DNA of 40,100 nucleotides from Pedosphaera sp. (GCA_009695465.1 SIAW01000013.1:1-40100); one strand, 5' to 3'; shown: positions 8,821-19,237, counted from the stretch's first letter. Translations and numbers: made by a program. Notes: generated from the letters alone by a model not told the origin.

Positions 8821-9387
8821 ATGAAAGTCCTGTTTGCACTGCCGGTGCTGGCGTTGATGCTGTTCGGTTGCAAAAAAGCCCAGACGCAAAGCGGCGACAA
8901 AGAAGAGGAAGTGAACAAGGTGGCCACGCCCGCGATTGGCAAAGCGCCGCCGGCCACGACGGAGAAAGAGACGCCCAAGACCAACAGCCCGCTTCGTCCG
9001 GTGAGCAAACGCAAGAGCAGCGACACCGGCAAATCCACAACCACTGCTGGCGAGGCCAACAAAACAACGGAGCTGCCCACGCTGCCCACGCCTGTCGAAG
9101 GCAGCGGCAGTCTCGTGGGAAGCTGGCAGGTGAAGGTGGATGACAAGTTTTCCTGCACGCTCACTTTTGCCGCGACTGGCAAAGGCAAAATCCGCTTGGA
9201 AGAAGCCGCCGAAGTGCTCGACATGGACATCACTTGGACCGCAAAGGATGGGCACCTGACGTTGACCAAGAAGGATCCGAAGAAGGTCGGCGCTCCGGAT
9301 GTCAGCGAGGGGAATTACAGCATCAGCGGCGATGAGTTGGAGCTGAACTTCGCCGACGAGAAGCACGTGCTCACGCGCAAGCCGTGA
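8821..9387 (+). CDS. putative lipoprotein with C-terminal GSWQV... beta-rich domain
   Basis: MKVLFALPVLALMLFGCKKAQ (lipobox LFGC), low-complexity linker, then LVGSWQVKVDDKFSCTLTFAATGKGKIRLEE... Confidence 0.8.
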   Translation: MKVLFALPVLALMLFGCKKAQTQSGDKEEEVNKVATPAIGKAPPATTEKETPKTNSPLRPVSKRKSSDTGKSTTTAGEANKTTELPTLPTPVEGSGSLVGSWQVKVDDKFSCTLTFAATGKGKIRLEEAAEVLDMDITWTAKDGHLTLTKKDPKKVGAPDVSEGNYSISGDELELNFADEKHVLTRKP

Positions 9388-9406
9388 TGCCGGCGAGCGC
9401 GGCCGA

Positions 9407-10105
9407 CTAGTCCGTTGCTTCGGTCTTTCGCTCGCCAAAGAGCGCCGTGCCAATTCGTATCAAGGTGGCGCCTTCTTCAATCGCCACTTCAAAATCCCCG
9501 CTCATGCCCATGCTCAATTCCGGCAGCGGTGCGCCCAGTGCATCCTCGCAACGCGTGCGCAGCTCGCGCAGTTTCCGGAAATGCGGGCGCGCTTTCTCCG
9601 CGATGGGCGACCACGGCGCCATCGTCATCAGCCCGTGGATCGCCAGATGCGGCAGCGCGTTGATGGCCGCCAGATCGCGCAGTGCTGTCTCCGGCGAGAA
9701 CCCGTGCTTGCTGGATTCGCCCGACACATTGATCTCCAGCAATACGGGCAGCGTCCGCGCGGCTTGATCGCAGCGGGCGTTGAGTTCCTCCGCCAGCGGC
9801 AGGCTGTCCAGCGCGTGAATCATCTCGAACAGCGCTGCTGCGTCGCGGCATTTGTTGCTCTGCAGATGCCCGATGAAATGCCAACGCAGATGTCCGGGGC
9901 ACAGCGGAATCTTGGCCTTGGCCTCCTGCACGCGATTTTCGCCGAACAAGCGCAGTCCCAATTGCGCCGCCGCTTCCACGGTGTCGGGAGACACTTTTTT
10001 GGAGACGGCCAGCAACTGCACGCCTGCTGGATCCCGCGCGGCGCGGTCGCAGGCCGCAGCGATGCGCTGGCGCACCGACGCCAAATTTTCAGCCAAGTCA
10101 CTCAC
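9407..10105 (-). CDS. YggS-family pyridoxal-5'-phosphate homeostasis protein
   Basis: LLAVSKKVSPDTVEAAAQLGLRLFGENRVQEAKAKI, RWHFIGHLQSNK, LEINVSGESSKHGF, ELSMGMSGDFEVAIEEGATLIRIGTALFG; GTG start proposed at 10105. Confidence 0.92.
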   Translation of the reverse strand: MSDLAENLASVRQRIAAACDRAARDPAGVQLLAVSKKVSPDTVEAAAQLGLRLFGENRVQEAKAKIPLCPGHLRWHFIGHLQSNKCRDAAALFEMIHALDSLPLAEELNARCDQAARTLPVLLEINVSGESSKHGFSPETALRDLAAINALPHLAIHGLMTMAPWSPIAEKARPHFRKLRELRTRCEDALGAPLPELSMGMSGDFEVAIEEGATLIRIGTALFGERKTEATD

Positions 10106-10214
10106 GCGCCGCAGTGTAGGTCGCAGGCGCGAGGGTGGGGAGCCAATTGTACCCGCGAGAGCGCCCCATGAAACAGCGTGACGCGACGATGCCTCCTGCG
10201 GCAACCTTGCGGCG

Positions 10215-10628
10215 ATGAACCACTGGTTGGTGAAACAGGAGCCTAGCGATTTTTCGTGGGCAGATTTTGTGGCCGAAAAAGGCAGCGCGTGGACGGGTGT
10301 GCGCAATTTTCAGGCGCGCAATTTTCTGCGCGGCATGAAGCGTGGTGACACGGCACTCTTCTATCACAGCGGCGAAGAGAAGCGCATCGTGGGCATCGCG
10401 CGTGTGGCGCGGGAACATTATCCCGATCCCACCGCCGACGAGGGTGATTGGGCGTGTGTGGATCTCGCCCCAGTGCAGCCTCTCAAAAAAGTAGTGACAC
10501 TCGCCGCCATCAAGGCCGAACCTAAACTGCAGGAGATGTTGCTGGTCCGGCAATCGCGGCTCTCGGTGATGCCGTTGTCGTCAGCGCAGCACCGGCAGTT
10601 GTTGCAGATGGGCGAAACGGCGTCCTGA
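10215..10628 (+). CDS. EVE domain protein
   Basis: MNHWLVKQEPSDFSWADFVAEKGSAWTGVRNFQARNFLRGMKRGDTALFYHSGEEKRIVGIARV. Confidence 0.92.
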   Translation: MNHWLVKQEPSDFSWADFVAEKGSAWTGVRNFQARNFLRGMKRGDTALFYHSGEEKRIVGIARVAREHYPDPTADEGDWACVDLAPVQPLKKVVTLAAIKAEPKLQEMLLVRQSRLSVMPLSSAQHRQLLQMGETAS

Positions 10629-10675
10629 ACGGCCTTGCTTTGACTTGGCCGCGGGGCTGGCGTAATTTTCACCAG

Positions 10676-11695
10676 ATGCTTTCAACGCAACGGCGGCGGA
10701 AAATCGCGCAGGCAGGCTGGCAGGGAGTTTGCCAGCCGCTGCAGCCTTTTCTGAAATCTGTCAGTGCCCAGCTTCGCGAGGAGGTGCATGCGTTTGATCC
10801 GGCCATCGGCACGTTTGTCCAATACGCGCTGACGGGCGAGGGCAAGCAACTGCGTCCGGTGCTGGTGGCGTTGGGCGGTGCCGCTGTGGGCAAACTCGGC
10901 AACGACCACGTGAAGGTCGCCGTGATCATCGAGATGGTGCATCTGGCCACGTTGGTGCATGACGATGTCATTGATCACGCCAAGATGCGCCGCGGTCGGC
11001 CCACGGTGACGGCCAATTGGGGCGCGGAGATTTCTGTGCTCGTCGGCGACTGTCTCTTTGCGCAGGCGCTGAAATTGGCGGCGGAATTTCCCACACCGGC
11101 CGTTTGTCGCGCGGTGTCGCAGGCCACGCGCACGGTGTGCACCGGCGAGGTGATGCAGACCCTGCGACGCGGCAATTACAAACTGTCGCGCGAGGAATAC
11201 CTGCGCGTCGTGCGGATGAAAACTGCGGAGCTGTTTGCGCTGGCCTGTGGGTTGGGCGGACAATTGGCTGGGGGCGAGGGGGCGGTGTGCGGGGCGCTTT
11301 CTGAGTACGGCATCCAGCTCGGCACGGCCTATCAGATTTACGACGACTGCCTCGACATCTTCGGAGAGGAGCCGGTGGCGGGCAAATCGCTGGGCACAGA
11401 TTTGGCATTGGGCAAAGCCACGTTGCCGGTACTGGCAGCACTGGAAAAACTGCCGCCGTCGCAGGCGCAGCACCTGCGCGAATTGCTGGAGGGCTGGGAA
11501 CCCGAGCGTGCGGGCGAAGTGCGTGAGCTGTTGTCGCAAGCGCGCGCAATGGAGGAGACACTGCGCGTGGTGCGCTCGCATTTGGTGCAGGCGCGGTCGG
11601 CGTTGGCGGTGTTGCCGCGTGGCAGCGAAACGCAAGGACTGCTGGCGCTGGCGGATTGCTTGGAGGAACAGGTGGCCGATATGGCCGGCAGCTAG
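10676..11695 (+). CDS. polyprenyl synthetase (trans-isoprenyl diphosphate synthase)
   Basis: GKQLRPVLV; first Asp-rich motif VHDDVIDHAKMRRGRPT; second YQIYDDCLDIFG; GKSLGTDLALGKATLPV. Confidence 0.92.
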   Translation: MLSTQRRRKIAQAGWQGVCQPLQPFLKSVSAQLREEVHAFDPAIGTFVQYALTGEGKQLRPVLVALGGAAVGKLGNDHVKVAVIIEMVHLATLVHDDVIDHAKMRRGRPTVTANWGAEISVLVGDCLFAQALKLAAEFPTPAVCRAVSQATRTVCTGEVMQTLRRGNYKLSREEYLRVVRMKTAELFALACGLGGQLAGGEGAVCGALSEYGIQLGTAYQIYDDCLDIFGEEPVAGKSLGTDLALGKATLPVLAALEKLPPSQAQHLRELLEGWEPERAGEVRELLSQARAMEETLRVVRSHLVQARSALAVLPRGSETQGLLALADCLEEQVADMAGS

Positions 11696-11704
11696 TCTGG
11701 CTGC

Positions 11705-13207
11705 TCAGTACTGGTAGCGCTCGAAGATAAACACCTCGCTGTTGCAACTGGGAAATTCCGCTTGCAGCTTGTTGCTGCCGGCCGGTGTGAAGATGATCTG
11801 GATCGTCCCCGCGTGGACCAGCCGGTCGTACGGCGGCAGCGCCTTCAGGTCCACCACGAACTTGGTTTTGTCCGCCATGGTTTTCCATTGGCCCGTGGCT
11901 AGTTGCTGGCGTCGCGGCAGCAAAGAAGGTTCTTTGAACAGATGGGCATCGCCACCGGGCCCAGTGATGGCGCCGCCAGTGATGCGGTCGAACAACGGCA
12001 GGTTGGGCAAGTACCGCCCGATGACGACGACCTGTCCGTTGTCGGCATTGCCTTCGCGATAAAAGTTCAGCGTCCAATCGTACTCGCGCACGAGTTGGCC
12101 TTTGACGGATTGATTCATGTAGCTGCACTTGTGGAGGAAATTGAGCAGGGCGTGATAGACAGGCTCGCGGCCACGGGGATATTTGCGGCGGAACTGCTCG
12201 TGCGTGTTGGCGATGTCCATCTGCCACATACCGACCAAGGCGGGCATGTTCGCATTGGCCGAGTTGTAAATACCCGACTGACCTTCGCGCAGAAAGCGGT
12301 GGTAGTCCTTGAAATCCAGCGTGCGCAGCGTCTGCAATACTTCGTTGGTGGAGGTGCTGCCGCTCAGTTGAGCGGTCTTGATGAGGGACTTCAATTCGGG
12401 ATGTCCGAGTAGGCGGGAGAAATTGGTCTGCGAACCGAGCATGATGCGCAACTGCATGTTGGTGTCGTCGCGCAGAGCTTGGATGGATTTATTGCGAATC
12501 AGACCGCTCAAGCCCGGATAGGCAAAGACGCGGTTGCGGAATCGGGCGGCATCCACTTGATTGGTGCGCACGCCGTTGTTGTAGATGTACCCCACCGTGT
12601 CGGCCGCTTCATAAAAGCGCGGACTGGCGGCGGAGAACCACGCGGTGGTTTTGTCCAACCCCAACGAGTTCATGTCGTAAAACACGCGGCGCGCAAACTG
12701 GTCGGTGCGCGGCTCGGCGAGGAGGGTTCTGCTGTCTGGGTACACCTGCACCAACAGATAGCCGGGCGGATGGATCAACGTGAAAAGGGCCATGAGATAC
12801 ACCAAGGCTGCCGCCACGCCCAGCGCCAGCCCCGTGATGGCATTCATGTATTCCCATGACTCAAAGTAACGGTCGTCCCCCTTGTACTTGTAGTGGAGGA
12901 CAATTTTTTTGTGGAACGCTTCGGCCACGAGCACTACCAAAAACACGAGGACTGCGAAGACGATGATTTGCGGCATCAGGAATTGCCAAAGCACATTCTT
13001 GAATGTGAACAGGCTGCCCAGATCCAGATCCGCCACCTGCTTAACTTTCGCCAGATGCGGCGTGGCGATGAAGGCCACGGCGGTGGCGACCAAGAAAAAT
13101 CCCATGCGGATGCCGCCGGCCATCTTGCCGCCCAGCACGCCGAGAATCACACCCAGCAACACCAGAGCGACCACCGAGTCGCCCGGGAAGAGTGTGACCG
13201 CAATCAT
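11705..13207 (-). CDS. CvpA-like N-terminal membrane domain protein with large C-terminal extension, 500 aa
   Basis: Four hydrophobic N-terminal helices with Gly-rich GVILGVLGGKMAGGIRMGFF followed by ~350 aa soluble region. Confidence 0.6.
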   Translation of the reverse strand: MIAVTLFPGDSVVALVLLGVILGVLGGKMAGGIRMGFFLVATAVAFIATPHLAKVKQVADLDLGSLFTFKNVLWQFLMPQIIVFAVLVFLVVLVAEAFHKKIVLHYKYKGDDRYFESWEYMNAITGLALGVAAALVYLMALFTLIHPPGYLLVQVYPDSRTLLAEPRTDQFARRVFYDMNSLGLDKTTAWFSAASPRFYEAADTVGYIYNNGVRTNQVDAARFRNRVFAYPGLSGLIRNKSIQALRDDTNMQLRIMLGSQTNFSRLLGHPELKSLIKTAQLSGSTSTNEVLQTLRTLDFKDYHRFLREGQSGIYNSANANMPALVGMWQMDIANTHEQFRRKYPRGREPVYHALLNFLHKCSYMNQSVKGQLVREYDWTLNFYREGNADNGQVVVIGRYLPNLPLFDRITGGAITGPGGDAHLFKEPSLLPRRQQLATGQWKTMADKTKFVVDLKALPPYDRLVHAGTIQIIFTPAGSNKLQAEFPSCNSEVFIFERYQY

Positions 13208-13359
13208 GAGTATTGGATAACCCGAAGCCGCTCCGGCTGCACCATCAAAATAGTGGGCGGGGGTTGCATCCAGTACAATTTTGGGCTATCCCTCCGGTGA
13301 ATGTTTGGCAGGGAGGGCCAGTCCGAAAACTCGTTCTCACCTCAAGTGCGAGTAGAAAA

Positions 13360-13914
13360 ATGAACGATACCCCGAGCGAAAAATCCGATCGCCGTGAATT
13401 CATCAAGTGCGCCTCGTGCGTCATTGGTGGGGCGATTGGTTTGGTGCCGATGGCGGCTGGTGTGTACGTGGCGATGGATCCGCTGCGGCACAGCGGTGAC
13501 GGTACCGCCAAGACGAACGATGGATTTATGCGGCTGGCCACGCTGGAAGATTTGCCGCTGGGCGGTGCGCCCATGAAATATTCCATCGTCGCCGACAAGG
13601 CGGACAAATGGAGTCGCTACAAAGACATGCCCATCGGCGCGGTGTATTTGCAGCGGACAACGGAGAAACAGGTGGTGGCGTTCAACACCGTCTGCCCGCA
13701 CTTGGGTTGTTTTGTGGATTATCGCAAGGAGGAGAAGGATTTCTTTTGCCCGTGCCACAACAGCAATTTCAGCCAGACGGGCGCGCTCAAAACCGGCGTC
13801 AGCCCGCGCGGCATGGATAGTTTGGAAGTGGAACTGCGCAACGACCGCGAGGTGTGGGTGAAGTTCCAGCATTTCAAGGCGAACACCACCGAGAAAACCC
13901 CAGTGAACTCCTAG
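13360..13914 (+). CDS. Rieske [2Fe-2S] protein
   Basis: RREFIKCASCVIGGAIGLVPMAAGVYVAMDPL anchor; cluster motifs CPHLGC and CPCHNSNFSQTG. Confidence 0.93.
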   Translation: MNDTPSEKSDRREFIKCASCVIGGAIGLVPMAAGVYVAMDPLRHSGDGTAKTNDGFMRLATLEDLPLGGAPMKYSIVADKADKWSRYKDMPIGAVYLQRTTEKQVVAFNTVCPHLGCFVDYRKEEKDFFCPCHNSNFSQTGALKTGVSPRGMDSLEVELRNDREVWVKFQHFKANTTEKTPVNS

Positions 13915-13945
13915 TCGCCCCACGGACCAACGCAATTTTCTCTGC

Positions 13946-15688
13946 ATGATGAAACAACTGTTCGACTGGCTGGAACATCGCACGGGCGCGCGCAAGGTCG
14001 TCAACGAGGCGCTGTATGAAAACATCCCCGGCGGTTCGCGCTGGCGATATGTGTGGGGCAGCACGCTCACGTTCACGCTGGCGGTTCAATTTATCACCGG
14101 CATTTTTCTGTGGATGGGCTATGCGCCCAGCGCCACTTCGGCGTGGGAGAGCGTTCACTACATTCAGGAACAGATGACCGGCGGCTGGTTTCTGCGCGGG
14201 CTACATCACTGGACTGCGCAGGTGATGACGGTGCTGCTCGTGCTGCACTTGATGCAGGTGGTGATTGATGGCGCCTACAAAGCGCCGCGCGAGGTCAACT
14301 TTTGGTTCGGTGTATTGCTGCTGCAACTGGTGCTGGCGTTGTCGTTAACCGGCTACCTGCTGCCGTGGGATCAGAAAGGTTACTGGGCCACGAAGGTCGC
14401 CACCGACATTCTGGGCAGCACACCGCTCGTTGGCTCGTATCTCAAAGAACTGGTGTTGGGCGGCGCGGATTACGGCCATCACACGCTCACGCGATTCTTC
14501 GCGCTGCACGCGGGCGTGTTGCCGGCTGCAGTGATCGCGCTGACGGCGGGGCACATTTATCTCTTCCGCCGCCACGGCATCACCGCCAAGACACCGCTGA
14601 AAAAGCGCGACGAATATTTCTGGCCGGAACAGGTGCTCAAAGACGCGGTCGCCTGTCTGGCGGTGCTGGCCACCGTGCTTTTCTTCGTCGTGAAATATCA
14701 CGGCGCGCATCTGGATGCCCCGGCCGATCCCTCCAGCAATTACCCCGCGCGGCCGGACTGGTATTTCCTTTTCCTCTTCCAGTTCCTCAAATATTTCCCC
14801 GGACACTGGGAAGTGCTCGGCGCCGTCGTCATTCCCGGCATTGTGATGACCTTGATTTTCCTCATGCCCATCTTGGGTAAATGGAAGTTGGGCCATCGCT
14901 TCAACATCGGCCTGCTCTGCGCCGTGCTCATCGGTGCGGGCACGCTGACCATCTCCGCGCTGCGTGAAGACAAGGCCAACGTCACCTATCAAGCCAGCGT
15001 GAAACAGGCTGCCAACGATGCGATCGTGGTCAAGGATTTGGCCAAGACACGCGGCGGTATTCCGCCCGACGGCGCGCTGGTCTTGTTGCAAGGGCCGAAG
15101 CTGTTCGCGCAGCACTGCGCCGGTTGCCACGCTTACGGCGGGCACAACGGTCTGCTGGCGGCCTTGTCCGGACCACAGTCAGCACCGGACTTGAAAGGCT
15201 TTGCCACGCGCGAATATCTGACGGCGTTGCTGGATCCGGCCCAGTTCAAGAGCGCCAAGTTTTTTGGAGGCACCAAACATGCCAACGGCAAGATGGCAAA
15301 GTTCCTGGAGGAGAATGCCGATGCCCTTGCTGGCACCAACAAGGTCAATCTGGCCAAGGTGATAAAAGCGGTGTCAGCCGAGGCAGGGATTCAATCACAA
15401 CGCCCGATGGACACGCGGGACGCCACGGAAATCGCCGAGGGCAAAAAACAGTTTGAGGCATTGGGCTGCACCGACTGCCATTCCTTGGGCAAGTGGAATC
15501 CGGAAGACTCGACCGCGCCCGATCTCACGGGGTACGGCTCGCGCGACTGGATGATGGCGCTGCTGCACGACCCCAGCCACGAGCGGTTCTACGGGAAGAA
15601 AAACGATCGCATGCCCGCTTTCGGCAAGGATCAAAAGCTCTCTCGCCAGCAACTGGAGCGCATCGTGGATTGGTTGCGCGGCGAGTAG
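13946..15688 (+). CDS. cytochrome b fused to a C-terminal di-haem cytochrome c region, 580 aa
   Basis: GYLLPWDQKGYWATKV, PARPDWYFLFLFQFLKYFPG (PDWY), then CAGCH (15116-15130) and CTDCH (15467-15481). Confidence 0.92.
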   Translation: MMKQLFDWLEHRTGARKVVNEALYENIPGGSRWRYVWGSTLTFTLAVQFITGIFLWMGYAPSATSAWESVHYIQEQMTGGWFLRGLHHWTAQVMTVLLVLHLMQVVIDGAYKAPREVNFWFGVLLLQLVLALSLTGYLLPWDQKGYWATKVATDILGSTPLVGSYLKELVLGGADYGHHTLTRFFALHAGVLPAAVIALTAGHIYLFRRHGITAKTPLKKRDEYFWPEQVLKDAVACLAVLATVLFFVVKYHGAHLDAPADPSSNYPARPDWYFLFLFQFLKYFPGHWEVLGAVVIPGIVMTLIFLMPILGKWKLGHRFNIGLLCAVLIGAGTLTISALREDKANVTYQASVKQAANDAIVVKDLAKTRGGIPPDGALVLLQGPKLFAQHCAGCHAYGGHNGLLAALSGPQSAPDLKGFATREYLTALLDPAQFKSAKFFGGTKHANGKMAKFLEENADALAGTNKVNLAKVIKAVSAEAGIQSQRPMDTRDATEIAEGKKQFEALGCTDCHSLGKWNPEDSTAPDLTGYGSRDWMMALLHDPSHERFYGKKNDRMPAFGKDQKLSRQQLERIVDWLRGE

Positions 15689-15714
15689 GGAGGCGACGCA
15701 GAAAGAGCCCCATT

Positions 15715-15765
15715 CTGATGGCGGCGCCACTATTTTCTGGTGGCTTGCCGCCTTTCGGCCATCAG
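15715..15765. repeat. nested inverted repeat / long hairpin downstream of the cytochrome b gene
   Basis: CTGATGGC (15715-15722)/GCCATCAG (15758-15765), inner GGCG/CGCC and CCAC/GTGG. Confidence 0.8.
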
Positions 15766-15973
15766 TACGGTGCAATCTAGCAGTATTTCGGACTAAGTCA
15801 GCGATTTGCGCTAGAATTGCCCAGCCTCTTCCAACCCGCGTCGGGCTTCTTCCCAAATTGGGCACAGGGGTGTGTGAATTGATTTCTGGAGGTCGGTTGG
15901 GGCGGTTTTTCAGACGATTAGTGGGCACCTCGGTTTCGCCCCAGCTTTTTGTTCACAAAGCCGTCAAATGGGT

Positions 15974-16040
15974 TTGACTTTGAATTCAGATACCACAATA
16001 TATCGCGCAGTAATTAGAACCAACATACAACAAGTTGTGG
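15974..16040 (+). promoter_or_regulatory. candidate nrd promoter with tandem NrdR-box-like sites
   Basis: TTGACT (-35-like) at 15974-15979; CCACAATATATCGCGC (15993-16008) and ATACAACAAGTTGTGG (16025-16040), 16-bp spacer, compared with remembered consensus aCaCwAtATaTwGtGt. Confidence 0.6.
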
Positions 16041-16321
16041 AAAACCCATCGAACAACCTTTCAGCACCCTGTGTGACTTATGTGAATAAGTCCGCCGCTG
16101 AGGTCGTTTTTGCCAGTGTTTTCGGGGCGATTTTGTGGGTGTCGCGTGGCGCCTGTATTTCTTTGGCTTGTGGTAGTGTGGTGCGGATTCAGAAATCCTG
16201 CGTGTGTGCGTGGGCGACTGCCTTGCCGGGGCGGTAGAATTGATGAAAGAGTGGCCCGTCTGGCTGGGCGGTTCACTCGTGATGAGACAGTGGTGTGGCG
16301 GCCACTTGCGGAGTGTGGACG
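16041..16321 (+). other. long, hairpin-rich 5' leader of nrdA
   Basis: Hairpins GGATT-CAGA-AATCC (16185-16198), ACTGCC/GGCGGT (16217-16235), GAGTG/CACTC with inner GCCC/GGGC (16249-16278), AGTGG/CCACT (16289-16306); GGAG at 16310-16313 before ATG 16322. Confidence 0.45.
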
Positions 16322-19237
16322 ATGATTAGCGAGCAATTAAACGGTCAGTTGCGGATGGCCTCGTTGGATCCGCTGCAGGGCAAAGTATTCAGCGTGCGCA
16401 AGCGCGACGGGCGTGTGGTGCCCTTCGATGAGACGCGCATCTGCTTAGCGGTCGAGAGCGCGTTCAAGGCGGACTTGAATGCCGCCATCGAGAACAAACT
16501 GGCCGACGCCATACAGGCGACGGTGCACCGGTTGACGGAGGCAGTGGTGGAGGCGTGTCTGGCCTGTGCTGTGCGCGGCGATGCGCTGGACATCGAGCGC
16601 ATCCAAGACACGGTGGAAGAGCGGTTGATGGGCGGCGGGCATCACACCGTGGCCCGGCGCTACATTGTTTATCGCGAAGAACGCCGCAAGGCCCGCGCCA
16701 TCCGCGGCGAACGCACGGTGGACGGACAGGCGCAAGCGCGCATGCAGGTGACGTTGCCGGACGGCTCTCGCGAAGTGCTCGATCCCCAGTTCATCAAGCG
16801 CCGCATCTTGGGCGCGTGCCGCGGGGTGGAGGAGAAGTGTCAGCCCGCTGATCTCATCGATGAGACGCTGCAGAATTTGTACGACGGTGTGCGCACCGAT
16901 GAGATCGACAAGGCGATGGTCATGTCGGCCAAGTCGCGCATCGAGAAAGAGCCGGCGTACGCCTTCGTGGCGGCGCGGCTGTTGCTCAACAAGATTTACA
17001 CGGAAGTGCTGCCGCGCTTTGATTCGCCGGCGGAACTGCCCAGGATCCACAGCGCGCACTTCGGCGATTACCTGCAGGCGGGCGTGGACGCGGGGCGGCT
17101 CTCGGCGGATTTGCTGCGGTACGATGTGGCCCGGCTGTCAGCGGCGCTGCGGTTGGAGCGCGATCAGCAGTTCGCCTACATGGGCATCCAGACCGTTTAC
17201 GACCGGTACCTTCTCCACATCAAAGGTCGCCGCATCGAGACGCCGCAATATTTCTTCATGCGCGTGGCCATGGGGCTGGCGCTCAACGAAGCGGACAAAG
17301 AGGCGCGCGCCATTGAGTTTTACGACGCGCTCTCGTCTTTCCGTTTCATGTCGTCCACGCCCACGCTGTTCAACTCGGGCACACTGCATCCGCAGCTCAG
17401 CTCGTGCTATCTCAGCACGGTGATGGATGATCTGGACCACATCTTCAAGGTCATTAGCGACGACGCCAAGCTCTCCAAATGGGCCGGCGGTTTGGGCAAC
17501 GACTGGACGAACGTCCGCGCCACCGGCGCGCACATCAAAGGCACCAACGGCGAAAGTCAGGGCGTCATCCCGTTCTTAAAAGTCGCCAACGATACCGCTG
17601 TCGCCGTCAACCAAGGCGGCAAACGCAAAGGCGCGATGTGCGCGTATCTGGAGACGTGGCATCTGGACATCGAAGACTTTCTGGATCTGCGCAAGAACAC
17701 CGGCGACGACCGGCGCCGGACGCCCGACATGAACACGGCCAACTGGATTCCAGACCTGTTCATGAAACGCGTGAAAGCCAACGCGCATTGGACGCTCTTC
17801 AGCCCTAACGACGCGCCGGACCTGCATGATTTGTACGGCGCGGCATTCGAGGCGCGCTACGCGCAGTACGAGCGCATGGCTGATGAAGGCAAGCTGAGCC
17901 TCTTCAAGCGCGTCGAGGCGCAGCAATTGTGGCGCAAGATGCTGATGATGCTCTTCGAGACGGGCCATCCGTGGATCACCTTCAAAGATCCCTCCAACAT
18001 TCGCTCGCCACAGGATCACACCGGCGTTGTCCACAGCTCCAATCTGTGCACGGAGATTTTGTTGAACACCTCTGCCGAGGAAACCGCGGTGTGCAATCTG
18101 GGATCCATCAACCTCGCCGTGCACATCAAAGACGGCGCGCTCGATGAGCCGCTCCTGGCGCAGACGGCGCGCACGGCCATCCGGATGCTCGATAACGTCG
18201 TTGACATCAACTACTACCCCACGCCCGAAGCGGGCACGGCCAACCTGCGCCATCGTCCGGTGGGGATGGGCATCATGGCTTTTCAGGATGCGCTCTATCA
18301 ATTGGGCGTCCCCTACGCCAGCCAAGCTGCGGTGGAATTCGCCGATCGTTCGATGGAGATGGTGAGCTACTACGCCATCCTCGCCTCCACGGAATTGGCG
18401 GCAGAACGCGGCAGCTATCCCAGCTATGCTGGATCCAAATGGGATCGCGGCCTGCTGCCGTTGGACACACTGGACACGTTAGAACGCGAACGCGGCGGGC
18501 ACCTGATCATCGACCGCAGCACACGGATGGACTGGCAGCGCGTGCGTGACGCCGTGCGCACGCACGGCATGCGCAACAGCAACACGATGGCCATCGCGCC
18601 CACGGCCACCATCTCCAACATCGTCGGCGTCAGCCAATCCATCGAGCCCACCTACAAGAACCTGTTCGCCAAGGCCAACCTCAGCGGCGATTTCACCAGC
18701 GTGAACACGTGGCTGGTGGAAGCACTCAAGTCGCGCGGCCTGTGGGACGGTGAAATGGTGGACGACCTGAAATACCACGACGGCTCCGTGCTGGAAATCA
18801 GCCGCGTGCCCGAGGAGTTGAAGGAGATTTACCGCACCGCATTCGAGATCGAGCCGCACTGGCTCATCGCCTGTGCCGCGCGGCGGCAGAAGTGGCTTGA
18901 TATGGGCCAGTCGCTCAATCTCTACTTCGACATCAACCTCGCCGACGCCAGTCGGCCCACTGGGCGCATCCTCAGCGACATGTATTTCTTCGCGTGGGAG
19001 GCGGGCCTCAAGACCACCTACTACCTGCGCACGCTGGCCGCCACGCAGATTGAAAAGTCCACATTGGACATCAACCGATACGGGCTACAGCCCAAGTGGA
19101 TGAAAAACAAATCCGCCTCCGGCGACATCCAAGTGGCGCGCAACGGCGGCAACGGCAACGGCCACGCAGCGCCCGCAGAGGCGGCGGCGCCGAAGGTCTG
19201 CAGCATTCTGGATCCGGGCTGCGAGGCCTGCCAGTGA
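16322..19237 (+). CDS. nrdA: ribonucleoside-diphosphate reductase alpha subunit, class I, two ATP-cone-like domains
   Basis: [95 protein letters not shown]-terminal DPGCEACQ. Confidence 0.96.
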   Translation: MISEQLNGQLRMASLDPLQGKVFSVRKRDGRVVPFDETRICLAVESAFKADLNAAIENKLADAIQATVHRLTEAVVEACLACAVRGDALDIERIQDTVEERLMGGGHHTVARRYIVYREERRKARAIRGERTVDGQAQARMQVTLPDGSREVLDPQFIKRRILGACRGVEEKCQPADLIDETLQNLYDGVRTDEIDKAMVMSAKSRIEKEPAYAFVAARLLLNKIYTEVLPRFDSPAELPRIHSAHFGDYLQAGVDAGRLSADLLRYDVARLSAALRLERDQQFAYMGIQTVYDRYLLHIKGRRIETPQYFFMRVAMGLALNEADKEARAIEFYDALSSFRFMSSTPTLFNSGTLHPQLSSCYLSTVMDDLDHIFKVISDDAKLSKWAGGLGNDWTNVRATGAHIKGTNGESQGVIPFLKVANDTAVAVNQGGKRKGAMCAYLETWHLDIEDFLDLRKNTGDDRRRTPDMNTANWIPDLFMKRVKANAHWTLFSPNDAPDLHDLYGAAFEARYAQYERMADEGKLSLFKRVEAQQLWRKMLMMLFETGHPWITFKDPSNIRSPQDHTGVVHSSNLCTEILLNTSAEETAVCNLGSINLAVHIKDGALDEPLLAQTARTAIRMLDNVVDINYYPTPEAGTANLRHRPVGMGIMAFQDALYQLGVPYASQAAVEFADRSMEMVSYYAILASTELAAERGSYPSYAGSKWDRGLLPLDTLDTLERERGGHLIIDRSTRMDWQRVRDAVRTHGMRNSNTMAIAPTATISNIVGVSQSIEPTYKNLFAKANLSGDFTSVNTWLVEALKSRGLWDGEMVDDLKYHDGSVLEISRVPEELKEIYRTAFEIEPHWLIACAARRQKWLDMGQSLNLYFDINLADASRPTGRILSDMYFFAWEAGLKTTYYLRTLAATQIEKSTLDINRYGLQPKWMKNKSASGDIQVARNGGNGNGHAAPAEAAAPKVCSILDPGCEACQ

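Noticed and set aside
10215-10628. EVE domain protein as part of a modified-base restriction system
   Set aside because: No HNH, McrB or methylase partner adjacent; neighbours are YggS-family and polyprenyl synthetase genes.
16141-16321. Cobalamin riboswitch upstream of nrdA
   Set aside because: Some RNR operons use one, but I could not find the B12 box (AGYCMGgAGACCkGCC-like) or the conserved core.
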